From Actinomadura latina NBRC 106108 (GTDB taxonomy: Bacteria; Actinomycetota; Actinomycetes; Streptosporangiales; Streptosporangiaceae): a stretch of 64,000 nucleotides of DNA. Of this stretch, positions 28,387-37,355 are shown in pieces; positions within the stretch are counted from its first letter, which is position 1, and each line of letters starts with the position of its first letter. The notes under the pieces are model-generated. The model was not told the DNA's origin, made no database searches, and saw nothing but the letters and a program-made list of their open reading frames with translations. Both the position numbers and the translations under genes were made by a program. Location of the stretch: the NCBI RefSeq assembly GCF_001552195.1, contig NZ_BCQS01000005.1:806001-870000 (forward strand). Reading direction: 5' to 3'.

Positions 28387-29838
28387 ACAACCGATCGCTT
28401 GCTTCTGCTGGACGGGCGGCTCGTCCCCGGGACGGGCGGCGCCTTCGAGACGATCAATCCCGCGACCGAGGAGGTGCTCGGCACCGCCGCCGACGCCACC
28501 GCCGCCGACATGGACCGCGCGATCGGCGCCGCCCGCCGCGCGTTCGACGAGACCGCCTGGGCGACCGATCACGCGTTCCGCGTGCGCTGCCTGCGGCAGC
28601 TCCGGGAGGGGCTGCAACGGCGCGCCGACGAGCTGCGCGAACTCACGATCAAGGAGGTGGGCGCACCCCGGTTCCTGACGTTCGGGGCCCAGCTGGACGC
28701 ACCCGTCGACGACCTCGGGTGGTTCGCCGATCTGGTCGGGTCCTACGAGTGGGAACGGGACCTCGGCCGGGCCGAGCCGATGGGGATGCCCAGCCACCGG
28801 CGGGTCCGCCGGGAGGCCGCGGGCGTCGTCGGCGCCATCACCCCGTGGAACTTCCCGCACCAGATCAATCTGGCCAAGCTCGGACCGGCGCTGGCGGCGG
28901 GGAACACGGTGGTGCTGAAACCGGCGCCCGACACGCCCTGGTGCGCGGCGGTGCTCGGCGAGGTCATCGCCGAGGAGAGCGACATTCCGCCCGGCGTCGT
29001 CAACGTGGTGACGTCGTCCGATCATGGGCTCGGGGCTCAGCTGACGCAGGATCCGCGCGTCGACCTGGTGTCGTTCACCGGGTCCACGGCGACGGGCCGG
29101 AACGTGATGGCGAGCGCCGCCGCCACCCTGAAGCGGGTCTTCCTCGAACTGGGCGGCAAGTCCGCGTTCGTGGTGCTGGACGATGCCGATCTGCGGGCCG
29201 CGTGCTCGTACGCGGCGTTCTCCGGGATCGCGCACGCCGGGCAGGGGTGCGCGATCACCACCCGGATCCTCGTCCCGCGCGAGCGGTACGAGGAGGCCGC
29301 CGAGATCACGGCGGGCACGCTGGCGAAGCTCGGGGCCGGCGACCCGCAGGACGACCGGACGATCTGCGGCCCGGTCATCTCCGCGAAGCAGCGCGAGCGC
29401 ATCGAGGGCTACCTGGAGCTCGCCGCCGAGGAGGGCGGTTCGTTCGCGTGCGGCGGCGGCCGCCCGGAGGGCCGCGACAAGGGCTTCTGGATCGAGCCCA
29501 CGCTGATCACCGGGCTGGCGAACGACGCCCGCGCGGCGCGCGAGGAGATCTTCGGCCCGGTGCTGGTGCTGCTGCCGCACGACGGCGACGACGACGCGGT
29601 GCGGATCGCGAACGACTCGCCGTACGGGCTGTCGGGCGCGGTGCACGGCGGTGACGCGGAGCGGGCGCGGGCGGTCGCGCGGCGGCTGCGCACCGGGACG
29701 GTCAGCGTGAACGGCGGCGTCTGGTACGGCGCGGACGTCCCGTTCGGCGGCTACAAGCAGTCGGGGATCGGCCGCGAGATGGGCGTGGCCGGCTTCGAGG
29801 AGTACCTGGAGACCAAGGCGATCGCGGAGGGCGCATGA
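28378..29838 (+). CDS. NAD(P)-dependent aldehyde dehydrogenase
   Basis: 486 residues, full ALDH family length. PWNFPHQINLAKLGPAL marks the catalytic Asn region, VSFTGSTATG the NAD-binding turn, LELGGKSAFVV the Glu general base, and GQGCAITTR the nucleophile Cys291. It oxidises an aldehyde to an acid; the substrate is unknown. GTG start appears leaderless within the TetR-type operator. First gene of a four-gene rightward operon with overlapping ends, matching an aldehyde dehydrogenase beside mycobacterial cyp51. Confidence 0.95.
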   Translation: MSRTTDRLLLLDGRLVPGTGGAFETINPATEEVLGTAADATAADMDRAIGAARRAFDETAWATDHAFRVRCLRQLREGLQRRADELRELTIKEVGAPRFLTFGAQLDAPVDDLGWFADLVGSYEWERDLGRAEPMGMPSHRRVRREAAGVVGAITPWNFPHQINLAKLGPALAAGNTVVLKPAPDTPWCAAVLGEVIAEESDIPPGVVNVVTSSDHGLGAQLTQDPRVDLVSFTGSTATGRNVMASAAATLKRVFLELGGKSAFVVLDDADLRAACSYAAFSGIAHAGQGCAITTRILVPRERYEEAAEITAGTLAKLGAGDPQDDRTICGPVISAKQRERIEGYLELAAEEGGSFACGGGRPEGRDKGFWIEPTLITGLANDARAAREEIFGPVLVLLPHDGDDDAVRIANDSPYGLSGAVHGGDAERARAVARRLRTGTVSVNGGVWYGADVPFGGYKQSGIGREMGVAGFEEYLETKAIAEGA

Positions 29839-30569
29839 GGTTCGAGGGAAAGGTCGCGGTCGTCACCGGGGCCGCGCAGGGCATCGGCGAGGCGTACGCG
29901 CGGGCGCTGGCGGCCGAGGGCGCGCACGTGGTCGTCGCGGACGTGGACGAGCGCGGGCAGGGCGTCGCCGACGACATCAAGGGGCTGTTCGTCCGGACGG
30001 ACGTGTCCGACCCCGCATCGGCCGAGGCCATGGCGGCGGCCGCGAAGGAGCGGTTCGGCGGGATCGACCATCTCGTCAACAACGCCGCCATCTTCGGGAC
30101 GATGAAGCTGGACTTCCTCTTCACCGTCGACTGGGACTACTACAAGAAGTTCATGTCCGTGAACATGGACGGTGCGCTGCTGTGCGCGCGCGCCTGCTAC
30201 CCCCACATGCAGGAGCGCGGTGGCGGTTCCATCGTGAACCAGTCGTCCACGGCGGCCTGGCAGTACTCCGGCTTCTACGGGCTGGCCAAGGTCGGCGTCA
30301 ACGGGCTCACGCAGCAACTCGCGCACGAGCTGGGCAGCATGAACATCCGCGTGAACGCGATCGCGCCCGGCCCGATCGACACCGAGGCCAACCGCGCGGT
30401 CGTGCCGGGCAACATGTCGCAGAAGATCGTCCGGGACAAGATGGCGCTGAAGCGCATGGGCTCGCCCGGCGACCTCGTCGGCGCGTGCCTGTTCCTGCTG
30501 TCGGACGAGGCCGCGTGGATCACCGGCCAGATCGTCAACGTCGACGGGGGCGAGGTGTTCCGCGCATGA
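29835..30569 (+). CDS. Short-chain dehydrogenase/reductase
   Basis: 244 residues. Cofactor motif VVTGAAQGIGEAYA with the acidic VVADVDE suggests NAD(H); NNAAIFG, catalytic Ser in NQSSTAAWQ and Tyr/Lys in YGLAK follow. ATG overlaps the aldehyde dehydrogenase stop by 4 bp. It holds the place of the SDR in the mycobacterial right arm and probably interconverts a hydroxyl and a keto group (inference). Confidence 0.94.
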   Translation: MRFEGKVAVVTGAAQGIGEAYARALAAEGAHVVVADVDERGQGVADDIKGLFVRTDVSDPASAEAMAAAAKERFGGIDHLVNNAAIFGTMKLDFLFTVDWDYYKKFMSVNMDGALLCARACYPHMQERGGGSIVNQSSTAAWQYSGFYGLAKVGVNGLTQQLAHELGSMNIRVNAIAPGPIDTEANRAVVPGNMSQKIVRDKMALKRMGSPGDLVGACLFLLSDEAAWITGQIVNVDGGEVFRA

Positions 30570-31405
30570 CGGTCGGGTTCATCGGGCTCGGCCAGATGGG
30601 CGCCCCCATGGCGGGCCACCTCGCCGGCCGGGGCCTGGTCGTCTACGACGCGCGTCCCGAGGCGATGGCGCCGCTGGTCGCGGCGGGCGCGCGGGCCGCG
30701 AAGAGCGTCGCGGACGCCGCCGCGCACGCCGACCTCGTCTCGATCATGGTGCGGGACGACGGCCAGGTGAACGAGGTGGGCGACGAGGTGCTCGCCAGCG
30801 CCCGTCCGGGCACGGTGCTGGCGATCCACTCGACGATCCGCGCCAGGACGGCCGAGGACCTCGCGACGCGGGCCCACCGGTACGGGATCGAGGTCGTGGA
30901 CGCCCCGGTCAGCGGCGGGTTCATGGGCGCGAGCGCGGGCAGCCTCGCGGTGATGGTCGGCGGGACGGACGAGGCGTTCGAGCGCTGCCGCGAGCCGTTC
31001 GGCGCCTGGGCGGAACTCGTCCTGCACATGGGCCCGGTCGGCGCGGGCACCCGCGCGAAGCTGGCCCGCAACATGCTGCACTTCATCTCGTTCACGGCCG
31101 CCGCCGAGGCGCAGCGGCTGGCGGAGGCGTCGGGGGTGTCGCTGCGGAAGCTGGGCCGGGTCGTCCGGCACACCGACGCGATCACCGGCGGCGCGGGGTC
31201 GATCATGCTCCGCCCGACGACCGCCCCGCTGCAGCCCGGCGACGACCTCTACGACATCCTCTGCCATACCCGCGACCTCGGCGAGAAGGATCTGACCCTC
31301 GCCCTGGAACTGGCCGACGAGCTGGGCGTCGACGTCCCCCTCGCCCGCATCGCCCGCGACCGCTTCGGCCCCGGGCTCGGACTTCCTGGAGACACCGATG
31401 GATGA
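30566..31405 (+). CDS. 3-hydroxyisobutyrate-dehydrogenase-like NAD(P) enzyme
   Basis: 279 residues of the beta-hydroxyacid dehydrogenase family. N-terminal GFIGLGQMGAPMAGHL is the dinucleotide site, VVDAPVSGGFMGASAGSLAVMVGG the substrate loop (quoted parts: DAPVSGG, SAGSLAVMVGG), and the catalytic Lys is in GAGTRAKLARNML. Four-base overlap with the SDR gene; its end overlaps the next gene by 8 bp. Oxidation of a beta-hydroxyacid intermediate is the family role. Confidence 0.93.
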   Translation: MTVGFIGLGQMGAPMAGHLAGRGLVVYDARPEAMAPLVAAGARAAKSVADAAAHADLVSIMVRDDGQVNEVGDEVLASARPGTVLAIHSTIRARTAEDLATRAHRYGIEVVDAPVSGGFMGASAGSLAVMVGGTDEAFERCREPFGAWAELVLHMGPVGAGTRAKLARNMLHFISFTAAAEAQRLAEASGVSLRKLGRVVRHTDAITGGAGSIMLRPTTAPLQPGDDLYDILCHTRDLGEKDLTLALELADELGVDVPLARIARDRFGPGLGLPGDTDG

Positions 31406-31769
31406 ACGGCGCCGGCGCGGGCTGGAGATGATGCGGGAGGTCTACGGCTGGGAGATCGGCGACGCGCCGGGCGACTTCTTCGGCATCACCGTCGACCACC
31501 TCTTCGGCGACATCTGGACGCGTCCCGGCCTCAGCCTCCGTGACCGGCGCCTGCTGCTCATCGGCATGCTCGCCGGTCAGGGGCTCAACGACGTCCTCGA
31601 CATCCAGATACCGGCGGCGCTGGCCAACGGCGAGGTGTCCCCGGACGAGCTGCGCGAGATCGGCATCTTCCTGACCCACTACATCGGCTGGCCGCTCGGC
31701 TCCAAGCTCAGCGTCCAGATCGACACGCTGATCGCCAAGCACGCGAAACGGCTGAAAAAGGAGGAATAG
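31398..31769 (+). CDS. Carboxymuconolactone-decarboxylase-like protein
   Basis: 123 residues, all-helical CMD/AhpD fold: TVDHLFGDIWTRPGLSLRDR then LLLIGMLAGQGLNDVLDIQI. It lacks the CxxC of AhpD peroxidase partners, so a gamma-carboxymuconolactone-decarboxylase-like hydro-lyase is more likely than a redox role. The ATG at 31398 lies inside the end of the previous gene. Last gene of the right arm; the mycobacterial locus also ends with such a gene. Confidence 0.9.
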   Translation: MDERRRRGLEMMREVYGWEIGDAPGDFFGITVDHLFGDIWTRPGLSLRDRRLLLIGMLAGQGLNDVLDIQIPAALANGEVSPDELREIGIFLTHYIGWPLGSKLSVQIDTLIAKHAKRLKKEE

Positions 31770-31779
31770 GCAACCGGGC

Positions 31780-31801
31780 GGCCGGCTCCCCCACGGCCGG
31801 C
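31780..31801. terminator. Short GC hairpin between convergent operons
   Basis: Two GCCGGC copies (31781-31786 and 31796-31801), 9-nt loop, in the 38-bp gap between the CMD-like gene and ddl. Each arm is self-complementary and there is no T-tract, so it is only a weak bidirectional terminator candidate. Confidence 0.35.
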
Positions 31802-31807
31802 GCGCGG

Positions 31808-32929
31808 CTAGCGCAGGCCGGTCGAGCGCTTCAGGGCCGTCTGGATGAGCCGGTCGACCAGCGCCGCGTAGCCCAGCCCGGTCGCCGCCCACATCTGCGG
31901 GAACGCCGACGCCGGGGTGAAGCCCGGCATGGTGTTGATCTCGTTGAGGATCCACCGGCCGTCGGGCGTGTGGAAGAAGTCGACGCGGGCGAGGCCCTCG
32001 CAGTCCAGCGCCTCGAACGCCTGCACGGCGACGCGGCGGACCTCCTCGATCGCGGCGGGCGGCAGGGCGGGCGGGATCTCCATCCGGGTGGCGCCGTCGA
32101 GGTACTTGGTCTCGAAGTCGTAGAAGTCCTGCTCGCCCGACGTCAGCACCTCGGCGGGCAGGCTGGCCTCGGCCGGGCCGTCGTCCTCGCCCTGCAGGAC
32201 GCCGCACTCGATCTCGCGGCCCTCGATCGCGGCCTCGACGATCACCTTCGGGTCGTGCTCGCGGGCCGCGTCGACCGCCGCCTCGAGGTCCGCCTCGCCG
32301 GTGACGCGGCTGATGCCCATGCTCGACCCGGCGCGGGCCGGCTTGACGAACACCGGGGTGCCGTCCGCGAGGCCCAGCTCCTTGATCTCGTCGATCTTGC
32401 GCTTGCGCTCGCGCCGCCACTCCCGGTCGCCGACCAGGACGTACGGGCCGACGGGCAGGCCGCGCGCCTGCCAGACGAGCTTCATGTACCCCTTGTCCAT
32501 GCCGACGGCGCTGGCCAGCACGCCGGCGCCCACGTACCGGACGCCCGCCAGGTCGAGGAGGCCCTGGATGGTGCCGTCCTCGCCGTAGGGGCCGTGCAGG
32601 AGCGGCAGGACGACGTCCACCTCGGCGAGCGGCTCGGGGATCTCGCCCGGCTGGACGACCATCAGCCCGCGGCTGTCGGGGTCGAACGGCAGCGCGAGGA
32701 CGCCGCCGGCGCCGGTCACCTCGGGCAGCCGGCCGTCCTCGATCGCGAGCCGCAGGTCCGCGGGCGGGAGCACCCAGCGCCCGTCGCGGGCGATGCCGAT
32801 CGGCACCACCTCGTACCGGTCCCGGTCGATGGCGGCCATGACGGCGCCCGCGGTGACGCAGGAGATCGCGTGCTCGGAGCTGCGCCCGCCGAAGACCACC
32901 GCCACGCGGATCTTAGAAACCTGGGACAT
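31808..32929 (-). CDS. ddl: D-alanine-D-alanine ligase
   Basis: 373 residues, ATP-grasp enzyme. VAVVFGGRSSEHAISC is the N-terminal signature, LHGPYGEDGTIQGLLD and the ATP loop PARAGSSMGISRV follow, and the C-terminal metal-binding site is DFFHTPDGRWILNEINTMPG (conserved D and E-x-N). It joins two D-alanines for the cytoplasmic UDP-MurNAc-pentapeptide. The order ddl-gpsA-plsC is common in actinobacteria. Confidence 0.97.
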   Translation of the reverse strand: MSQVSKIRVAVVFGGRSSEHAISCVTAGAVMAAIDRDRYEVVPIGIARDGRWVLPPADLRLAIEDGRLPEVTGAGGVLALPFDPDSRGLMVVQPGEIPEPLAEVDVVLPLLHGPYGEDGTIQGLLDLAGVRYVGAGVLASAVGMDKGYMKLVWQARGLPVGPYVLVGDREWRRERKRKIDEIKELGLADGTPVFVKPARAGSSMGISRVTGEADLEAAVDAAREHDPKVIVEAAIEGREIECGVLQGEDDGPAEASLPAEVLTSGEQDFYDFETKYLDGATRMEIPPALPPAAIEEVRRVAVQAFEALDCEGLARVDFFHTPDGRWILNEINTMPGFTPASAFPQMWAATGLGYAALVDRLIQTALKRSTGLR

Positions 32930-32994
32930 GACGTCCGACCCTACCTGTGATCAGCCCGCGCGGGCCACGAGCGATCCGGGCGCCGCCCACCGCA

Positions 32995-34005
32995 TCACAC
33001 TCCGTACCGCTCGGGCTTCGGCGAGCGCGAGATCAGCGAGATGGCGGCCTCCTTGATCGGCATGCCGTGGTGCAGGACGGCCGTGACCGCCTCGGTGATC
33101 GGCATCTCCACGTTGTGCTTGCGGGCGAGCTCCAGCACCGCCTCGGACGACTTGACGCCCTCGGCCGTCTGCTTGGTGACCGCGATGACCTGGTCGAGGG
33201 TCATGCCGCGGCCGAGGTTCTCGCCGAACGTCCGATTCCGCGACAGCGGCGAGATGCACGTCCCGACGAGGTCGCCCATCCCGGCGAGGCCCGCGAACGT
33301 GTGCTCGTCGGCGCCGAGCGCCGCGCCCAGCCGGGCGATCTCGGCGAGCCCGCGGGTGATCAGCAGCGCCTGGGTGCTGGCGCCGAACCCGAGCCCGACC
33401 GACATGCCGACGCACAGCGCGACGATGTTCTTCACCGCGCCGCCCAGCTCGCAGCCGACCATGTCGGTGGAGGTGTAGACGCGGAAGTACGGGGTCATCG
33501 TGGCGGACTGCAGGCGCCGCGCGACGGACTCGTCCACGCAGGCGGCGACGGCGGCGCCGGGCTCGCCGCCGGCGATCTCCCGGGCCAGGTTGGGGCCGCA
33601 GAACACGCCGACGCGCTCCTGCGGGATTTCGGCGACCTGGCAGATCACCTCCGACATCCGCAGCGACGTGCCGATCTCGACGCCCTTCATCAGGCTGACG
33701 AACACCGCGTCCGGCGGCAGGTGCGGCAGCCACCCGCCCAGGTTCCGCCGGAGCGTCTGCGCGGGGACGGCCAGCGCGACGAAGTCGGCGCCCTTCAGCG
33801 CCTCCGCCGGGTCCAGCGTCGCGCGGACGCCCACCGGCAGGGTGACGCCGGGCAGGTAGTCGGGGTTCTCGTGCCGCTCGTTGACCGCCTCCACGACCTC
33901 GGGGCGGCGGCCCCACAGGACGACGTCGCCGCCCGCGTCGCGCAGCAGCTTGCTGAACGTCGTCCCCCAGGATCCGGCGCCCATCACCGCGGTACGGAAG
34001 GTCAC
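32995..34005 (-). CDS. gpsA: Glycerol-3-phosphate dehydrogenase [NAD(P)+]
   Basis: 336 residues from the GTG at 34005, which overlaps the acyltransferase stop as GTGA. Rossmann motif VMGAGSWGTTFSKLL, SLMKGVE, the catalytic Lys in GGAVKNIVALCVG, and GLAGMGDLVGTC. It reduces dihydroxyacetone phosphate to sn-glycerol-3-phosphate for phospholipids. Coupling to the acyltransferase gene fits a shared lipid role. Confidence 0.97.
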   Translation of the reverse strand: MTFRTAVMGAGSWGTTFSKLLRDAGGDVVLWGRRPEVVEAVNERHENPDYLPGVTLPVGVRATLDPAEALKGADFVALAVPAQTLRRNLGGWLPHLPPDAVFVSLMKGVEIGTSLRMSEVICQVAEIPQERVGVFCGPNLAREIAGGEPGAAVAACVDESVARRLQSATMTPYFRVYTSTDMVGCELGGAVKNIVALCVGMSVGLGFGASTQALLITRGLAEIARLGAALGADEHTFAGLAGMGDLVGTCISPLSRNRTFGENLGRGMTLDQVIAVTKQTAEGVKSSEAVLELARKHNVEMPITEAVTAVLHHGMPIKEAAISLISRSPKPERYGV

Positions 34006-34850
34006 GAGCCGGCCGCCTTCCGCTTCGCCGCGGGCCCGGTCCCCGGCTCGGACGGCGGCGCCGGCTCCGGGACGGCGGCCCTGGCCGCCGCGTCCGCCCG
34101 GCGGCGCTCCTCCAGCACCCGGTGGTGGTCGTAGCGCTCCTCGGGCGGTTCCTCGCCGCGCAGCTCGCCGAGCAGTCCGGCGATCGCCGTCATGATGTCG
34201 TCGGTCGCGGACCGCAGCGTCTCCTTGCCGAGCGGCAGCCCCTCGTACGCGGACAGGTCCACGGGCGGCCCGGCGATCACCTTCATCGTCTTGCGGGGCA
34301 GCGGGTGGAACCCCTTCTTGAGGCTGCCCGCGAGCCCCTTCTGCTCGCCCTTCTTGTACGGCATCAGCTCGTGCGCTCCCCAGCTCGCCACCGGGACGAC
34401 CTTGGCGCCGGTCTTCAGCGCCATCCGGGCGACGCCGGTCTGGCCGGTCATGGGCCACAGTTCGGGGTCACGGGTGCAACTGCCCTCCGGGTAGAACATC
34501 AGGCATTCGCCGTCCATCAGCGCCTTCTCCGCGTCCTGTAGGGCCATCGCCGCGTCCTCGCGGTCGCGGTACACGGGGATCTGGCCGGTGCCGCGCAGCA
34601 CGGCGCCGATGAACCGCACGTCGAACAGCGTGGACTTGGCCAGGTAGACGGGGTAGCGGCCCGACTCGAAGACGAAGTGGGCGAGCGCGAGGGGGTCGGA
34701 CTCGGAGATGTGGTTGGCGGCGATGATGACGCCGCCCTTCCCGGGTACGTTGCCCCGGCCCCGCCAGTCCCGTTTCAGGAGCCCGAAAAGCAGCGGGCGC
34801 AGGATGACGATCGTGAGCTTCCGCCATCCGGGCGAGTACCCGTGGCTCAT
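34002..34850 (-). CDS. 1-acyl-sn-glycerol-3-phosphate acyltransferase (PlsC family)
   Basis: 282 residues from the ATG at 34850, which has AGGAGG about 9 nt upstream; the frame extends to 34904 without homology. Acyltransferase motif I is NHISESD, with GTGQIPVYRD, FYPEGSCTRD and VPVASWGAHELMP following. An amphipathic or weakly hydrophobic N-terminus (LTIVILRPLLFGLL) may anchor it. It makes phosphatidic acid precursors. The C-terminal 50 residues are Pro/Ala/Glu-rich and probably disordered. Confidence 0.93.
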   Translation of the reverse strand: MSHGYSPGWRKLTIVILRPLLFGLLKRDWRGRGNVPGKGGVIIAANHISESDPLALAHFVFESGRYPVYLAKSTLFDVRFIGAVLRGTGQIPVYRDREDAAMALQDAEKALMDGECLMFYPEGSCTRDPELWPMTGQTGVARMALKTGAKVVPVASWGAHELMPYKKGEQKGLAGSLKKGFHPLPRKTMKVIAGPPVDLSAYEGLPLGKETLRSATDDIMTAIAGLLGELRGEEPPEERYDHHRVLEERRRADAAARAAVPEPAPPSEPGTGPAAKRKAAGS

Positions 34851-34952
34851 GCCCGTCCCCTCCTCATTCCGTCCCCCTCCTCGGTCCACCCCCCGGATGA
34901 ACATGGGGTGTCCTCAAGTGTCGCGGTTGCGTGCGCATAGTGTCGAGTTGCC

Positions 34953-35630
34953 ATGTCTACAACAGCACGGCCCGCCGCGGCGCGCGGCGGGCCTCATCTC
35001 CACTGGTCACTCGTGGTCCCCGTCAAGGTGCTGGCCAGGGCGAAGACCCGGATGGCCGCGGCGGCGGGCCCGCACCGGGAGGCGCTCGCGCTCGCGGTGG
35101 CGGCGGACACGGTCGCCGCGGCGCTGCGCTGCGACCGGGTCCGCGACGTGATCGTTGTCACCGACGATCCCCTTCCGGCGGACGCCCTCGCCGCCCTCGG
35201 CGCCCGGGTGGTGCCCGACGTGCCGGACGCCGGCCTGAACCCGGCGCTGGTGTACGGCGCCGGCCGGGGGCGCGAGCTGTCGCCGGACGCGGGCGTCGGG
35301 GCCCTCTCCGCGGACCTGCCCGCTCTGCGGCCGGATGAACTCGGCCGCGTCCTCGACGCCGCGGCGGCCGCGGCCGAGGCGTTCGTCCCGGACGCGGCGG
35401 GCGTCGGCACGACGCTCTACACGGCCCGTCCGGGCGTCCCGTTCGCGCCCGCGTTCGGCGGCGGCTCCCGGGCGGCGCACCGGTCCCGCGGCGCCGCGGA
35501 GATCGTCCTGCCCGGCACCGACAGCGTCCGCCGCGACGTCGACACCCCGGACGACCTCCGCGCCGCCCTCGCCCTCGGCGCCGGCCCCCGCACCGCCGAG
35601 GTCGCGGCGCGGCTGCCGTCGCTGGCCTAG
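34953..35630 (+). CDS. cofC: 2-phospho-L-lactate/phosphoenolpyruvate guanylyltransferase (CofC/FbiD)
   Basis: 225 residues. VVPVKVLARAKTRM is the conserved nucleotide-binding start, with VIVVTDDP, ALSADLPALRPDEL and FAPAFGGGSRAAH; these match the CofC family, which activates 2-phospholactate or PEP with GTP in coenzyme F420 synthesis. Divergent from the PlsC gene with a 102-bp gap. F420 is widespread in actinomycetes and the other fbi genes are not in this window. Confidence 0.93.
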   Translation: MSTTARPAAARGGPHLHWSLVVPVKVLARAKTRMAAAAGPHREALALAVAADTVAAALRCDRVRDVIVVTDDPLPADALAALGARVVPDVPDAGLNPALVYGAGRGRELSPDAGVGALSADLPALRPDELGRVLDAAAAAAEAFVPDAAGVGTTLYTARPGVPFAPAFGGGSRAAHRSRGAAEIVLPGTDSVRRDVDTPDDLRAALALGAGPRTAEVAARLPSLA

Positions 35631-35640
35631 AGTGCCGCCC

Positions 35641-35844
35641 ATGCAGGCGACGGTGAAGGCGTTCGACGCGGAGACCCGGTCGGGGAGCGTGCTGCTCGAC
35701 GACGGGACGGAGCTGGCGTTCGACGCGGACGCGTTCGCGGCCGGGGGGCTCCGGCTGCTGCGGTTCGGCCAGCGGGTCAACCTCGCGCTGGACGGCGGCC
35801 GCGTCTCGGCGATCACGCTCTCGACGTTCCCGCTGCCCTCCTGA
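35641..35844 (+). CDS. Small cold-shock-like (OB-fold) protein
   Basis: 67 residues: MQATVKAFDAETRSGSVLLD, then DGTELAFDADAF and RLLRFGQRVNLALDGGRV. The strand pattern follows a cold-shock domain, but the RNP1 aromatic residues (KGFGFI) are replaced by SGSVLL, so nucleic acid binding is uncertain. Start ATG is 10 bp after the cofC stop. The pair is common in actinobacteria as far as I recall. A perfect terminator hairpin follows. Confidence 0.82.
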   Translation: MQATVKAFDAETRSGSVLLDDGTELAFDADAFAAGGLRLLRFGQRVNLALDGGRVSAITLSTFPLPS

Positions 35845-35850
35845 ACGCGT

Positions 35851-35882
35851 CAGCGCCCGGGACCGTCGGGTCCCGGGCGCTG
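35851..35882. terminator. 14-bp perfect hairpin between convergent genes
   Basis: CAGCGCCCGGGACC (35851-35864) pairs fully with 35869-35882, 4-nt loop. It lies between the stops of the cold-shock-like gene and hup and can act on both strands. No T-tract, as is common at this GC content. Confidence 0.75.
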
Positions 35883-35893
35883 TCGCGGTGAGG

Positions 35894-36172
35894 CTACTTC
35901 TTTCCCGCCACCAGGTTCTTGAAGTCGGCGCCGGCCTTGAACTTCGGCACGGACGTCGCGGGAACCTCGATGGTCTTGCCCGTTGCGGGGTTGCGGGCCG
36001 TACGGGCAGGCCGGTCGGCCTTCTCGAACGAACCGAACCCGGTGATCGCGACCTTGTCGCCCTTGGCGACGGCGGTCTGGATCGCCTCCAGGATGGCGTC
36101 GACTGCCTCGGCTGCGGCCTTCTTGCTGCCCAGCCGGTCAGAGATCGCGTCGACCAGCTCACGCTTGTTCAT
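35894..36172 (-). CDS. hup: DNA-binding protein HU
   Basis: 92 residues, MNKRELVDAISDRLGSKKAA, GFGSFE, and the DNA-arm segment RPARTARNPATGKTI with a NPxTG-type tip. It is the short HU without the Lys-rich HupB tail of mycobacteria and some paralogues. It bends and compacts DNA as a dimer. A GAGGAG Shine-Dalgarno lies 6-7 nt before ATG. Confidence 0.97.
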   Translation of the reverse strand: MNKRELVDAISDRLGSKKAAAEAVDAILEAIQTAVAKGDKVAITGFGSFEKADRPARTARNPATGKTIEVPATSVPKFKAGADFKNLVAGKK

Positions 36173-36207
36173 GGGTTACTCCTCTAGTTCCCCCCTTGCC
36201 CGAACGA

Positions 36208-36235
36208 AACTAAGGGACCCTCAGCATGGACACAA
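36208..36235 (-). promoter_or_regulatory. Probable hup promoter
   Basis: On the minus strand TTGTGT (36235-36230), 16 bp, TTAGTT (36213-36208), about 35 nt upstream of the hup ATG in a locally AT-rich stretch. Moderate match to a vegetative sigma consensus. Confidence 0.45.
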
Positions 36236-36330
36236 TCACCTGCACGCAATACTTGGCGTGTCGCTGGCGTTTTTGTCGCCCTCGCCCCCGTCTCGCCGGG
36301 TGACCGGACCGGATCCGGCCACTGCGCACG

Positions 36331-36564
36331 CTAACCGACGCCGGGCCCGTCTTGGAAATCGGCGAGGAACGCGTCCAGCCTGCGGGCGGCCAGCCCGGCG
36401 TCCCGTTTCGCCAGATCGGTGATCGCCAGCAGGTGCCGGATCAGCCGCTGCCGGGTCTCCGCCGGAAGCGGCGCGACGGCCTTGTGAGCGTCACGCAACT
36501 GCCGTGCGAGCTGGGTCAATGCAGGGTCGTCCCACTCCGGGCCACCCCACGGAACCGCGCCCAA
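36331..36564 (-). CDS. Small helical protein of unknown function
   Basis: 77 residues starting at a TTG (36564) with GGAAGGGA just upstream: MGAVPWGGPEWDDPALTQLA, then ETRQRLIRHLLAITDLAKRD. Predicted two or three amphipathic helices; no signal or membrane segment. Good codon bias and a ribosome site support a real gene; I know no function. It lies between leuD and hup on the same strand. Confidence 0.6.
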   Translation of the reverse strand: MGAVPWGGPEWDDPALTQLARQLRDAHKAVAPLPAETRQRLIRHLLAITDLAKRDAGLAARRLDAFLADFQDGPGVG

Positions 36565-36629
36565 TTCCCTTCCCCCAAACGCTCGGTGAGCATGGCAACG
36601 GAGAAATTGTCCCCGGTGCCCCTCCCCCT

Positions 36630-36660
36630 CGACACGCCCGGGGGTGTATTAGGCGTGTCG
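36630..36660 (-). terminator. Hairpin downstream of leuCD
   Basis: CGACACGCC (36630-36638) and GGCGTGTCG (36652-36660), perfect 9-bp arms, 13-nt loop, about 100 bp past the leuD stop. Candidate terminator of leuCD. A second GC-rich inverted repeat (around 36668-36705) lies nearer leuD. No gene is seen in 36565-36756. Confidence 0.5.
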
Positions 36661-36756
36661 CGGCGACGCCACGCCGCCGCCACGGGCGCAGAGACCGTGA
36701 CGGCGGCGTGAGGATCGCCTGCGTCGTACCGGGTGTTCCAGGGGTCGGCCCTCGGG

Positions 36757-37344
36757 CTACAGGGTCGCGGGGAGCCAGGGGCGGCGGTTCGACTCGAAGT
36801 CGTTGATGGCCTCGGCGTGGCGGAGGGTCAGGCCGATGTCGTCGAGGCCCTCCATGAGGCGCCAGCGGGTGTAGTCGTCGATGTCGAAGGACGCGACGAC
36901 GTCGGCGTAGCGGACCTCGCGCTTGTCCAGGTCGACGGTGATCTCCAGGGTGGGGTCCTTCTCCACGCGGGTCTGGAGGTCCTCGACCTGGTCGCTCGTC
37001 AGGATGACGGGGAGCAGGCCCATCTTGGTGGAGTTGTTGCGGAAGATGTCGCCGAAGCGCGGCGCGATGATGACGCGGAAGCCGTACTGCTGCAGGGCCC
37101 AGACGGCGTGCTCGCGGGACGAGCCGGTGCCGAAGTCGGGCCCGGCGACCAGGACGCCGGCGCCGTCGTACTGGGGCTGGTTCAGGACGAACCCGGGGTC
37201 CTCGCGCCAGGCGGAGAACAGCCCCTTCTCGAAGCCGGTGCGGCTGACCTGCTTCAGCCAGACGGCCGGGATGATCTGGTCGGTGTCGACGTTGCTGCGG
37301 CGCAGCGGGACCGCACGCCCGGTGAAGGTGGTGAACGCTTCCAT
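36757..37344 (-). CDS. leuD: 3-isopropylmalate dehydratase, small subunit
   Basis: 195 residues, [32 protein letters not shown] and the swivel-domain substrate loop [14 protein letters not shown]. With LeuC it isomerises 2- to 3-isopropylmalate in leucine synthesis. It starts 11 bp after leuC. Confidence 0.97.
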   Translation of the reverse strand: MEAFTTFTGRAVPLRRSNVDTDQIIPAVWLKQVSRTGFEKGLFSAWREDPGFVLNQPQYDGAGVLVAGPDFGTGSSREHAVWALQQYGFRVIIAPRFGDIFRNNSTKMGLLPVILTSDQVEDLQTRVEKDPTLEITVDLDKREVRYADVVASFDIDDYTRWRLMEGLDDIGLTLRHAEAINDFESNRRPWLPATL

Positions 37345-37355
37345 CGTGGGATTCC